A stretch of DNA of 64,000 bases, from positions 1 to 64,000 of the forward strand of contig NW_005179271.1 in NCBI RefSeq assembly GCF_000350225.1, read 5' to 3'. The notes beneath the pieces are model-generated. The model ran no database searches. It was not told where the DNA came from and saw only the letters and a program-made list of their open reading frames with translations. Positions 53,362 to 64,000 of the stretch are shown here, piece by piece. Numbering within the stretch: position 1 is the first letter of the stretch; every line of letters starts with the position of its first letter. A program made the position numbers and the translations under genes. The DNA comes from Chondrus crispus (lineage: Eukaryota > Rhodophyta > Florideophyceae > Gigartinales > Gigartinaceae).

Positions 53362-54021
53362 CTGTACAGGGTACAGTACATCGTCGCTACATGTACACGT
53401 GGTACAGTTCTCTTTGCATGCTGTCTGCCTACCGTACTCATTAGTGCCGCCCCGTGCGAGACCCCAAAAATGGCACTATTGGGAGACAGCATTAATAGGT
53501 GACGTCGTCACATCTATTTTCAGGCACTCAGTCGGTGACCTCCGGGTATTTCTCATTTGTTTTGTGGCAAATCGCAGCGCCTGGGGATAAAAACGGGCAT
53601 TGCCGACCATCAATAAAATATGCAAAAATTAATATCTCCTGCATGGCATGCTCATCGTAAACGGTCATGTCGACCTCGGACTGGGCGAGAGCGAAGACCT
53701 GGCGAAGAAAAACCCTGTGGTGTGAGCTTCAATACTGTCGGTTTGGGCTCATTCCAAATGGAATCGATTCGTCTCGACATACAGTATTGGCTAGTCGCAG
53801 AAGTATGGCGGAAAGGCCTGCTGTGTCCAGGTTCTGAGCTGTAGAAGCCCGTTCTACAAAGCACCACCTCAAAGCCCCTCTAGCGAGTTCCCCGGTGCCA
53901 TACCTCTACAACTTCTCCAAAAAAGCGGGATTTGTTCTTCGTTGAGTATTTGTTGTTGGTTTTTGCCTGGTGGAGGGCGTGTCGCTTTCTTGTTGAGCCC
54001 GTCAACCGCCACGTTGTGAAA
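53362..54021. other. Upstream region of methyltransferase gene
   Basis: No gene recognised. It begins with a short hairpin (GTACTGTACAGGGTACAGTAC). The methyltransferase frame is open back to 53932, but the first ATG is at 54022. Confidence 0.4.
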
Positions 54022-55014
54022 ATGTCCACCAAAGTACTCACAGTTCCAGCTAGTAGGGCTTACGGCACGTCAGTAAGCGTTGTTACTCAAAACGTTCGAG
54101 GAAAAGGATTACAGAGCTTCTACAGGGTTCCTATACCGGTCACAGACAGCACGCAGCAGCAGGTGTTTTTGGTGCCACATTGTCTAGCTCAGCAATTGTG
54201 GAGTAGATTTTGCAGCAGCAACGACATCTTAGGAAGTACACAGGAAAACTCTTTTGTTGCAAAAGAAGACGCCATGCCGGGAGCATATTGTGAACCCTTC
54301 TTCAGCTGTATTCAGGAGATTCTCTTGAAAAAGTACCAGAGTAGACAAGTTCTATCGACTTGGATGGTTCCGAGAAGTCTTTATGCTCTTTGGCGCTGTA
54401 CGAGCTATGTCCAAGTTGAGTTGTTTGCAGATTGCCTCAATGAAAGTGGCGTTCTACAGCACTACTGTAGTGAGGACCCAAATGACAGCTGTTTTGCGTA
54501 TCTTGGTAGTTTGGAAGCAAACGAAGAAACTGTATCTGGTGGTGCTGGCAATCCGCCTTTCGACGTATCATTTATCAGTCAGTTGTTGTCTAAGTTTGAA
54601 CTCGGGGTACAGAAGTCAACCCCTTACTGTAGATGTGTGGTTTTGCCCACGGGTCCGCGGTATGAAGTACTGAATCATGTAGATTCAATCACCTCAGAAG
54701 GCCTGCAGTTGGTGGACATGCCTGCTGGCTGCTTCCCTTTCAAGAATCTTCAGAACTTACTAGGTGGTGACAAGCGCCTAGCAAAGCCTTCTTTATTTCA
54801 ACGCGTTGGTATCTTTATTTGGAGAAACAGAGAGTACTTGGTGCAACACCCGCCACCTAATGATGTAGAGCACGTTTATCGTCTTTGGATAGAAAGAATG
54901 ATGCATAACAGTAGGAAAGTAGTATTGTTTGATGAAGCTTTCGAGAAGGCTTTTCCGTTCCATTTTCGTAGTGACAGGAGAGCACTACCGCAATTTTATG
55001 CACATGTCTTCTGA
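54022..55014 (+). CDS. PCIF1-like N6-adenine methyltransferase
   Basis: 330 residues from ATG 54022. The key motif is GGAGNPPFDVSF at about residues 173-184; NPPF is the catalytic signature of N6-adenine methyltransferases of the PCIF1 group. It is preceded by CFAYLGSLEANEE, where PCIF1 has CFGSLGRFFD, and followed by a Rossmann-type strand (CRCVVLPTGP) and the ending RVGIFIWRNREYLVQHPPPND. The PCIF1 WW domain is missing and the protein is half the animal length. PCIF1 methylates cap-adjacent adenosine in mRNA; other family members may act on DNA. It converges on an XPG-like nuclease gene. The family call rests on NPPF plus local context. Confidence 0.6.
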   Translation: MSTKVLTVPASRAYGTSVSVVTQNVRGKGLQSFYRVPIPVTDSTQQQVFLVPHCLAQQLWSRFCSSNDILGSTQENSFVAKEDAMPGAYCEPFFSCIQEILLKKYQSRQVLSTWMVPRSLYALWRCTSYVQVELFADCLNESGVLQHYCSEDPNDSCFAYLGSLEANEETVSGGAGNPPFDVSFISQLLSKFELGVQKSTPYCRCVVLPTGPRYEVLNHVDSITSEGLQLVDMPAGCFPFKNLQNLLGGDKRLAKPSLFQRVGIFIWRNREYLVQHPPPNDVEHVYRLWIERMMHNSRKVVLFDEAFEKAFPFHFRSDRRALPQFYAHVF

Positions 55015-55047
55015 AATGAGTGAATGGGACATCTGCAAACTACTTAA

Positions 55048-56649
55048 TTACTCCAATGCCTGCAAGTTCTCAACTTCAATATCTGCGCTGTTAACTGAAG
55101 ACAACTTTTCAGATTCGGTATCAGACATGTCATCTTCGCTGCTGGAATCAGATACAAGTAGCGGTGCATTGTTGGAAACATCGACGTTATCTTGCCTCAC
55201 TTGTACCGTGTTAGCTACGAAATTCTGTTCAGAAGATGTGTTCTGAATTGTAGCCGTTTCTTGTAACTGTTCACTTGGAGAGTCCGCTGTATCAATATTG
55301 TTTTTGCAAATGTGATCAATGCAGTCGCAGGCAAGGCATTTCATACCATTTTTAAGCATGTACATCTTCTTGTGGAGCAATTTCTCTTACATTTGCAGGA
55401 TATTACTGCTTCCTTGAGTTCAGAATGCATCTGCAGATGCATTCAGATCAAGCATGCTTGATGTCAAAATCGAGCTCGAGCAATATGGAGCCGTCCTTAT
55501 TAAATCCAAACTCAGGTGCACATACACCTATCTGAGTTGGAGACAGGTCACTCTCAGAAGCACGACCCCAATATCTATCCAGAACAAAACATGCTCTCCT
55601 CACTTGCATTTTAAGATATTTTGCTGATGGGATAAGCTGGTTGGATGCAGCTGCCATGTCCGAAATATAGTTGTGAACGTCAGCTCTCCAGTGGGCAGAA
55701 CCGATGGCATACTTCGATATAAATGTAGTTCTCTGTAGCCTTGAGATTTCTCGACTAACAGGAGCGGGTTCTTCTGCTCTACTGACAGCCTCGTTGAATC
55801 TCTCGCGTTCCTCGACTGGTGTCAGCAGTACTCTCTTCCCATTTCTGTACAGGTATACAAGACAGACGTACGTCGATATATGCTCGAAGTTAGCACCACT
55901 AGCATAAGCCATTCTCTCGACATATAAACGAAAGTGCTTAAGCGCTTCTATAAAAATCTCATTTGTAATACCGTAAAAAGACGGACAGAAGTCACAGCCG
56001 GCGAGACAGTACGCCATACACACATCAGTGAACGGAATATCAACGGCTTGTAGGTTCGATAGTGCAGCATCAATGTTATGCACGGAATCGTTGAGAACAT
56101 GTCCGACACCGAAGCCATGCAGCAACGTGCTACGTAGTAGTATAACAAAAACGTCTGAATCGTCTGAGAGAACTAGGGTGCTGCTAGAGGTCAAAATATA
56201 ACTCTTAAAAGCCGAGACAAACCTAGTCTCAGATTCTTCATGGCTGAGACTATGCTCTCCGAGGGAAGCGGTTCCATCCGGTTTAAATATGATACATCGA
56301 GTTCGGGGCAGCTTGATCGAAGTGGTATCATATCCATCGGCGGCGTCTGTAGTCCTTCTCAACAAGATAAAACCACTCAGAGTGCCATCAAAGCTCTCTT
56401 GCTCTGTGCTACGAATAGGAACGTAGTCTTTCGGAGTGCTTCTGCAGAAGTTATCATCAATTGCGAACTTGCCTCCATGAAGGAAAATGCTGCATTTTTT
56501 GCGTCCCTCTGCTAGTATTTCAGAAGCTGCAAGTGCTCCGCAGAATAAATGTAGACTCGCCAGTTCATCTTTGTACTTCCTGTCGTTCAAAAGGGAAGAC
56601 CAGGGTACGTTCAAGTCCTCGTTGAAGCCGAGGTTAATGGCTGTAGTAG
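55048..56649 (-). pseudogene. XPG/FEN-like nuclease with CXC tail, cut by gypsy LTR
   Basis: Minus-strand frame open from the LTR border at 56649. HEESETRFVSAF is followed by TLVLSDDSDVFVILL and the helical FTDVCMAYCLAGCDFCP, the acidic core and GxxF region of XPG-I/FEN PIN-like nucleases, then YGITNEIFIEALKHF. The N-terminal half of the nuclease is missing because the gypsy element begins in mid-frame. The main frame stops at 55448. Just beyond, a CXC-type Cys cluster (CKCKRNCSTRRCTCLK, then GMKCLACDC and HICKN) and an acidic Ser-rich tail follow in two further frames to 55048, so the gene seems broken near two palindromes (55423-55444, 55447-55462). Confidence 0.6.
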
Positions 56650-57279
56650 TGTAGTATAACCCCCCCCCTTACCGGAATTAGATATACATCAGATCGGCTA
56701 CTGTAGGGCCCGAGCTCTACAGTACCTCCGCACGCGCCCACACGTGTACGGGGCGCGCACGCACACGTGTGCTAATACGTGTAACACACGTGTACAGTCA
56801 GCACGGGCCGACCCGCGCTGACTACAGTAGCACTACAGTACAGTCCGTACTGTACTGTAGTATGATAGGATTAACTTGTACATTAAATACGTGAGCGAGC
56901 GACGGCGGTGGGGGGAGGACAAGCACGAGCTTGTCCAGAACCTACGCCTTTGGTCAAGCTCGCCCCGCCTATTCTAGAACGGGTTCCCACTAGCCCGTAT
57001 CTAGTTAGGAACCGAGCGGGCAGGGGACGCGCGAGCACGCGAGCGAGCCTAGATCCGCCTCCGCCCGTCAGCGCTGGTACGTCACCCAGCGCTGCGCCGG
57101 GGCGTCGAGGCGTAGATCGGCCCGCGCGTGCGCGCGTCCCCGACCGTTACCCGCTCTACCACTGCTACCCCGGGCTCGCCCGGTTCCCTTAGCTGGGGTT
57201 GCTTCCCGTCTTCCCGCCGATCGAGGTCTCCGCACGAACTGAGTATACACCCCCCTCCGTTGGGGGTGTTTATACTACA
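56650..57279 (+). repeat. Gypsy-type LTR, 630 bp
   Basis: Begins TGTAGTATAACCCC and ends TTTATACTACA, homologous to the solo LTR at 33215-33821. It is followed at once by TGGTCTCCCGACC, a plausible primer-binding site. The element it starts runs to the right. Confidence 0.88.
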
Positions 57280-59833
57280 GTGGTCTCCCGACCTAGAAGA
57301 CTCTACGATCGTTCCGAGATGACGGCCGATTTCCTCCGCGTCCGTATGCGTCGAGATGAGCGAAGGGTCCGAACCCTCGGTCCACTCCGCACCGACCGAT
57401 ATGCAGGCGTCCGCGCTACGCATCCGATCCGACGACGGCGCCGCAGGTCCTCGGGATCGCGAACCGTCGCCGGACTACTCAGAAGGACGCGCTTGCGCGC
57501 TGTACGAACGCATCGCGGAGTATATCGAGGATGTCCGGACATCCATTCGTGTCGACGTGACCGGCCAGGTCTACGCCCGCTGTCCTGACGAGTCGCGCTC
57601 CCTCCACGAAGGAAAGTTGAGCGCGTGACTCAGTCCTGGGAGAGCCTGCGCGCGCTCGCCGACCAGTTGCACTCGGTCTTGTGTTGGTCGAGGACGCGCG
57701 CATCGAGACCCGTACGGCGGACGTTGCAGGTCGACCCGCGAGTACGAACTCCGGGGTACGACGGGACACGCAGCCTTCCCCATCTGCCGAACAGATGGGA
57801 GCGTTCGCGCATACGGCTGCAGAACTCAACTCGACGCGTCAGGCGCGTTCGTAAGATAGAACAGGACTCGGCCGTAAGGTCGCCCGGAGACCCCCCCCCC
57901 GAGAGGGCCCGGTGCCACTGTTCCTCCGGGCGCTTCCGATGCGCAGGAGTGGCCTCCGACTGGTGCCGTCACCAGTCGGAGCGCGGAGGATATCAAACCA
58001 ACGTCGGACGCGAACTTCGCGTCCGAGACTCAAGCCCTGCCGCATGCCCCCGGAAGCATGCGGCGTTTGCGACAGGTACCGTACGGGCACGACCAGGACC
58101 GTGGAGGAGCCGCTCGCGGATCCGAAGAACCCATGTTCTCCGTCGATCCTCGCCGGGGCGGCTACCCGCCGGTGGATTACACCGCGCACCCCGGTCCGGA
58201 AGACGTACGTACACTACCCATCACCCCGTCAGGCGCGTTCGTAAGATGGAACAGGCATCGGCCGAAAGGTCGCCCGGAGCCCCCCTGAGAGGGCCCGGTG
58301 CCACTGTACCTCCGAACGCGTCCGATGCGCAAGAAGGGAGCCCGACTGGTGCCGACACCAGTCGGGTCACTGGGCAGCGCAGCCCCAAGACGGACGCGAA
58401 TTTCGCGTCCGAGACCCAAGCCCTACCGCATGTCGCCGGAGACATGCGATAGATGACACGCGTACCGTACGTGGACGACAAAAGACGCGGAGATACCGCC
58501 CGCGGATCAGGACAACCGATTCTCTCTTTCGATCCCGGCTGCGGCGGTTATCAGCCGATGGATCTCACCGCGCACACCGGTCCGGTAGACGTCCGTACGC
58601 TACACGAATTCTTAAGCGGACTAGCCCCTGCGACCCGGGCCGCAGTGGCTGAGACGGTCCAATGATTGCCCGGACAACAGAAGACAGACGTTCCAACGAT
58701 CCGCCGTATCGCGATGGCGGGACTCACAACGTGCCGCGCTCGGCGCGGTTTGCCGCTGCCGGATCCGAAACTGGCAGCGAGGGAGAATCGAACCCCGAGG
58801 TCGCATGGGACAAGTTCGCCTGCGGCATCCCTCCACATAGGAGAACATGAGGAGCAGGCCGACCCTGTCCTCATTACGCGAGGCTACAAGCCCGTGGGAG
58901 GCCGACCTCCCACGCCATCGTCATCAAGGTCGACCGGACGCTTCGCTACCGCATACGCCCACACTCCAAGGGCGCCCGGTGGTACGGACCACCCGGTCGC
59001 GGAGCTCGACATCTCGCATCGAGATGGAGGCGGTGCTCCGCCTCGCGTGCCCCACCTCACCGATGAGGAGGCACGCCCCACAAGAACCCACCGATAACCC
59101 CGTGGGTCTGGTGGCGACCACCATCTGCAAAGAACGCGAAGGCGCCCAGGATTCCGTAAGCCCGGCGCGTGTTACCGTAAGAGAAGATACCCTGACCTCC
59201 GTAGGTCAGATGCCACGGACCGACCGTGAAGGCACCGAGGCTTCCGTAAGCCCCGTGCACAAGATAGAGCGTCAGGCGTGTGCCGATGCAACACGCCCCG
59301 AAAATCCTTCCGAACGCCGTGTCGCCGAGGGGATCTCACATGCGCTACACCTCACTCACTTGACCGATTTAGCCGGGGAGGCAGAAGCTAGCCTACCTAG
59401 TTCCGCAGAGAGGACACTCGTCGAGAAGGCAGGGATCGGTACGGACGACCCCCGGCCAAGTGCCCGCCACCGACGGAAGGCACTCGAACCATCAAGATCG
59501 GTCGTGATGGTGTCACCGAACGCGTCTCCGCAGACCGCTGCGTGTACGCGCCACCGCCGACGGACTTGCCACGGGCGAGTACAACAACCCCGGGGGACCT
59601 TGCCGACAAGGTCACCGAGGACACGCAGTACGCTGTCGAGCGACTACTCCGGCATCGGGCCATGGAGGACGGAACTACGGAGTTCCTCATCAAGTGGGCG
59701 GATTACGACACGCCCACCTGGACCACACGGACTCACGTCCCGGAGGAGTTGGTGTCTCGTTACGCCCAACGCCTCCGGAGGCGCACCGGCAGGGACCTCA
59801 CCTTGGACGTGAACGCGGTCGTTCACGCTTAAG
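56650..59833 (+). mobile_element. Gypsy-related element with chromodomain; 3' LTR not seen
   Basis: A 5' LTR, a GC-rich gag-like interior containing a 390-bp direct duplication (57837-58226 and 58227-58620), then a chromodomain (YAVERLLRHRAMEDG, EFLIKWADYDTPTW) of the kind that ends gypsy integrases (59594-59750). No reverse transcriptase or integrase core is recognisable between them. No second LTR is found before 64000. It looks like an internally deleted or non-autonomous chromovirus relative; fossil. Confidence 0.7.
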
Positions 59834-60930
59834 GGGGGCCCTCAACCGTCTCGTTCGGCTACAATCAACCGCTCCGTTGCGGTTAAAGTAGTCCCTTGCG
59901 GTTAGAGACCAACAGTACGTTCGGAAGCCAAGCCGTATTTGACTTCCGAACGCCACGGACTCGAGACATAGCGACAAGGCAGTACGGACTGCCTGTACGA
60001 AGAACGTTCCTCGTAATGACCAACGATAAGAGGACGACAGACGGCTCGAGGGGAAGGCAATTACCCCCTTTCGGAGCCGGAAGGTCGGACGCGCCCCCCC
60101 CCAAACAGGGTCGCCGGACGTTCCGTTAAGGCCGTCAACCGCGGCGAGGTGACGTCTGACGAACGACGCGATCACCTCCATACGGCACGCGAGCCCCGGA
60201 ACGCAGAAGGGGTTAGTCAAGACAAGGCGTTGCAATTTGCCGAGAGGAGCTGCAACTCGTGGGCGCGAAGGAAGAGAGTCACTGTGGCTCGCGAGGATAG
60301 GGGCCCCGGAGGCGACACCGAGCCACCCTCCCAACGGCTAATACGCAAAACATTGGGGCAGGGAGAAATTACACTGTCATACCCCCGACCCGGTCACGAC
60401 GGAACCGGTGGACGAGGTGTAAGAAAATGGAAAAATTATGGATGCTTGGGCGTACAGTGCGGCAAACCCACACAGTGCACCGCTCGCTCGGTGTCAATCT
60501 GCCCCTACGGGCAAGAGAAAATTAACGGAAAATTAGTCGTGAAAAACAAATGGGCAACTCACGTGAGCAAACGTATGCACGTCGGCATGCCAAACACGCA
60601 ATGCTAAGCGGGACGGCCAAACGTAACCCCGGTCCGACCCGCCAGACGGAACGTACCACACTCCTCGGAGGCGCCAACGACGCCGCGCTCCTGACGCGCA
60701 GCTCTCCCGGCGACACTGTACGCGATCGGACGCCGGAGAGCGACGGCGTCGACATCGCCGCCCTACCCCGAAACCAAAAATGTTGAGTGGTGGACATTGC
60801 CCTGGGCAGACGGGTGGCACGGATCGCACGTGCACGGCGCCGAGCGCGTGTCGCACGACCGACACGCCCCGACGAGCGGGATACCAACCACCACCGTCTA
60901 CTTTGGCGTCGGACGAAACGACAGCGCCTT
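59834..60930. other. Post-chromodomain GC-rich DNA
   Basis: A G-run (AAGGGGGGCCC near 59830) could be a polypurine tract. The rest has no recognisable gene; frames are composition artefacts. It leads into the hairpin array. Confidence 0.4.
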
Positions 60931-60939
60931 TGATGGAGG

Positions 60940-62250
60940 AACGTCACCGCACCCGCGAGGGCTGCGGCCTCGCCCCGAATGGCGAGGGACGCGAGAGGAA
61001 TGAAGGAGAACGCGCGCTGCGCGCCGCGCCCCCGCCACGAATGGCGAGGGACGCGAAGGACAAGAACCGCCTTCAGGCGCTGTGCCCTCGCCCCTGAATG
61101 GCGAGGGGCGCCCGAAGGATAAGACGAAGTCTGCACGCCGCGCCCTCGCCACGGATGAGGAGGGACGCGCGAACAAGAAAGGAACGGTCGTCGAGTGTCC
61201 GTCCCCTCGCCCCGATGGCGAGGGGCGCGAACAAGAAGACGTTCGCCGTGCGCTTGCGCCCCCGCAACCGATGGCGGAAGGCGCGAGCGAAGAAGAAGGC
61301 GAATGCCGCGCGGCCGCGCCCTCGCCCCGATGGCGAGGGGGCGCGCAGACAAGAAGACAAATGTCGCGCACGGTCGCACCCTCGCCCCCGATGGCGAGGA
61401 GCACGAAGACAAGAAGACGAATGCCGTTCGCGTTTTGCCCTCGCCACCGGTGGCGAGGGACGAGAACGAGGAAGAGGAAGGACGTCGCGCGCGCGGCGCC
61501 CTCGCCACCGATGGCGAGGGGAGCGCACGGACCAAAAGACGAACGGCGCCGCGAAGAAGAGGACGTACGTCCACGTGTCCACCCCCTCGCCCCGATGGCG
61601 AGGGGCGCGCGCGTCCAAGAACATGAATGCCGCTCGCGCCGCGCCCTCGCCCGGATGGCGAGGGACGCGAAGTATCAGGACGTTCGTCGCGCGAAGAAAG
61701 GAAGACGTTCGGCGCGTGCAGAAGAATACGTACGTCCACGCGTCCGTCCCCTCGCTCTGATGGCGAGGGGCGCGCCGACAAGGAGACAAATGGCGCACTC
61801 GAGCCGCGTCCTCGCCACCGGTGGCGAGGAGCGCGAAGAAAAGGACTTTCGTCGAGCGCCCGCGCCGTCGCAACGGAGGACGAGGGGTGCGGGTGGACAA
61901 GAACACGAGTGCCGCTCGCGCCGCGCCCTCGCCCCGATGGCGAGGGACGCGCGAGGCAAAGGCGTTTGATGTGCCCCGCTCCCGGACGACGAAGGGGCGG
62001 GACGTGAAGAAATGCGATCGTCGCGCGCCCGGCGCCCTCGATCCTGCATGGCGAGGAGCACCGGGCGGATAAGACGAATACAGCGCGCTGAGCCCTCGCC
62101 CCGAATGGCGAGGGGCGCGAAGAATGGAGACGAGCGCCGCACGTTTCCTTTGCCTCCCTACCGACGACGAGGTCGCGCATAGGATAAGAACGTTCGCCAG
62201 GAGTCGCGCCCTCGCCAACGGATGGCGAGGGGCGCTAGGCATAAGACGAA
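60940..62250. repeat. Array of about 18-20 CCCTCGCC/GGCGAGGG hairpins
   Basis: A near-constant stem-loop, CCTCGCC-(4-6 nt)-GGCGAGG then R.GCG, recurs about every 55-62 bp or twice that, for example near 60970, 61034, 61093, 61208, 61322, 61384, 61443, 61504, 61591, 61649, 61754, 61814, 61932 and 62213. The intervals (about 35-40 nt) are AAGAAGACGAA-rich and clearly related to each other. Very long frames on both strands here are by-products of GC-rich repetition. Confidence 0.85.
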
Positions 62251-64000
62251 CCCCGAACGCTGCGCCCCCGCAACCGAACGGGAAGGGGCGCCCGATCGTT
62301 TGTCGCCGCTTCCCCCTCCGCGTCGGGAGAGAGAAAGGGTGGGGGTACTAAGAAACGAGGGCACGAAGGGGAATTAGAAGAAGAAGACCGACGCAAAGAA
62401 CACGTAACCATGGAAACAGTTTTACTGTGGTACGGCACCAAGTCCCCTCCTCCTCGCCGACGAGGGCAAGTGGGGGAACCCGCGCGGTTGACGATCAGAC
62501 CGCGCGGACTAACGACTAGGGTCGTCGGAGGGCATACGGGCCCTTGGCCCGTAATTGTTCGGAGGACAGTACCCTGGATGCCGCGGAGGTTCGGCGTCCA
62601 TCTCCACCAGACTCGGCATGGCGAGACGAAGAGCGGCCTCGCCCGTACGAGGGACACCCTCACCGAACGACCAGTTTCGGGACAGGCAAGGGTCAGGCCC
62701 GTACTCGGCATACGGATCGCGGATAGCAGCAGGAGCCGGGGGCGTCTGGAGCGCTACCGGCCGACAACGTGACTTCGGCTCTTTCCAGTACGAGCTAGGC
62801 GAAGCACGAGGTTATGAGAAGAGCGGGGATGGAAAACCGTGAGGTGTTTCGCAGGGGAAGCTCTTCAGAAAAAAATGGGCGAGCGAATTCGCTCGAGTTA
62901 ACTCGCGAAGAGGATTGCGGGTCATCGGGCGCTCGTCGTACCGAGCCCGCCGGGCAATCAACAGTGGACGACACAACGACGGGTTGGGTGTAGGCCTGCC
63001 GTCGACGAAAAATGGGGAAAATACGAGCAAGTACGAGGACCGATCGAGGCGCATGACAATGCACACCCTCACGGACTGTGCTGGGAAATTTTGCAGAAAA
63101 TATTTTCGCGGGAAACATTTTTGCAATTTTTTGGGGTAATTTGATCAAGGGCTCAGGGCTGAGCCTGCTCGCGCACGCGCACGCGCGCCCACGGGCACTG
63201 TACGAACTGTGGCCACGATATCACAGTGATCCCGAACGGTGCGCGCACAACCGCCCGCCGCCTGTCACCTTCTCTCCGCCGCGTCCGCGCTGCACCCGCT
63301 CTGTTTGCCTTCGCGAGTGCGCCCATCATCTCGTCGCGGCTGCGCCGCTACCGTGACACCCATGCGCGTCGCCGGACAACGCCGTGCACGCCGATTGCGC
63401 CACGGGCGGCGCCGCTCGCCTTCGCGCGCGCGCGTCGGCGTGCTGCTGCGCCCCAGACAACGCGCACGTCCCGACCTCCTCAGCACCAATATTCGCCTTT
63501 ACGCGAGCTCATCATCTCATCGCTGCGCGTCTTCGCGCCCTGCACCGCCGGCTCGCCATCTCCGCCCCGCTGGCGCGCGCGGGGACCCTGGCCCTGCGCA
63601 TGGTCAGGCCCCCAGCCGCCCACGTCGTCTGTACAGGGCCGTTCACCGACTGCCGCACCGTACGGAGACGAAGTTATGAGGACAGTTCTCTACGCGCCGG
63701 CACAGGTAGAGCACAAAGGGGACGGATGCTTTTAAAATTGGTACCCCATAATCGCACGGGGGTGATGTCGAAGAGGAGAGGAGAAGTCGCACGGAAAGCA
63801 CGACGCGGCGCGCGGACAACGGGCGGATCGAGGGTCGCAGCAGAACCATATTACGGCTGGTCCTGCGCGACGGAGGCCCACGAAGGCGAGTGACCAGGCG
63901 TATGCTAGACGACGAGGCACACGGCGTTACAAGAGGTTATAAAAAAGGACGGAGAGACCGCACACAACCCTCCCGCACGCGTGCGCGAGGCCCGGCAAGC
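62251..64000. other. GC-rich unassigned DNA to window end
   Basis: No recognised protein. Arg/Pro/Ala-rich frames at 63226-63900 lack motifs. A TATAAAAAAGG at about 63938-63948 could be a TATA box for a transcript starting near the window end, possibly another element. The missing 3' LTR of the gypsy element and the N-terminal half of the nuclease gene are not here. Confidence 0.4.

Noticed and set aside
58847-59812. 321-codon plus frame overlapping the chromodomain frame
   Set aside because: The chromodomain motif is in a different frame; this one is a GC-rich shadow.
60522-62242. Very long Arg/Pro/Ser-rich frames on both strands, up to about 550 codons
   Set aside because: They coincide with the GC-rich hairpin array, are open in several frames at once and have no motif.
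60940-62250. Possible CRISPR-like array
   Set aside because: The intervals are homologous to each other, repeat lengths vary, no cas genes are nearby and the DNA is eukaryotic.

Overview
This is a transposon-rich stretch of a eukaryotic nuclear genome. A florideophyte red alga of the Chondrus type is the best guess, but this is inference. It rests on a few compact, apparently intronless host-type genes (a plastid-type kinase, a RING-H2 protein, a CPBP protease, an NAD(P)HX-epimerase relative) lying between nested copia, gypsy, pogo, Tc1 and Tnp2-type elements. No rRNA, tRNA or CRISPR array was recognised.

Layout. 0-0.2 kb: histone H3 tail relic. 0.8-4.3 kb: gypsy pol, minus strand. 4.8-8.6 kb: a convergent pair of unknown large proteins. 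9.9-12.9 kb: inverted hairpin repeats, GA-rich DNA and copies of a repeat carrying a 28-bp G-box array. 13.9-16.0 kb: a decayed epimerase-like gene and a CPBP protease, bracketed by copies of that repeat. 17.3-18.3 kb: pogo fragment and more hairpin repeats. 18.6-22.3 kb: a large Tnp2/Plavaka-like transposase. 22.8-25.4 kb: two minisatellites (102 and 106 bp). 25.5-28.3 kb: copia 3' end and a Tigger/pogo relic.

29.07-40.98 kb is one copia-type LTR element, minus strand, with target duplication ACATT. Its right LTR is split by a pogo-type element (36590-39285) and a Tc1 DD34E element (39309-40873). A solo gypsy LTR (33215-33821, target duplication GAGTC) sits in its interior. The left LTR still shows both empty sites. 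41.9-45.3 kb is the clearest host interval: a plastid-type kinase and a RING-H2 protein, tail to tail.

46.6-50.3 kb: transposase of a family I cannot name. 50.55-53.36 kb: pogo-type element with matching TIRs and a 100-N gap. 54.0-56.65 kb: a convergent pair of a PCIF1-like NPPF adenine methyltransferase and an XPG/FEN-like nuclease with a CXC tail, cut by a gypsy LTR at 56650. 56.65-62.3 kb: GC-rich chromodomain-bearing gypsy relative full of covarying hairpins, followed by an array of about twenty short hairpins. 62.3-64 kb: GC-rich, unassigned.

The two most unusual signals are the methyltransferase/nuclease pair and the density of perfect short palindromes in unrelated sequences. Some of these palindromes covary between duplicated units.
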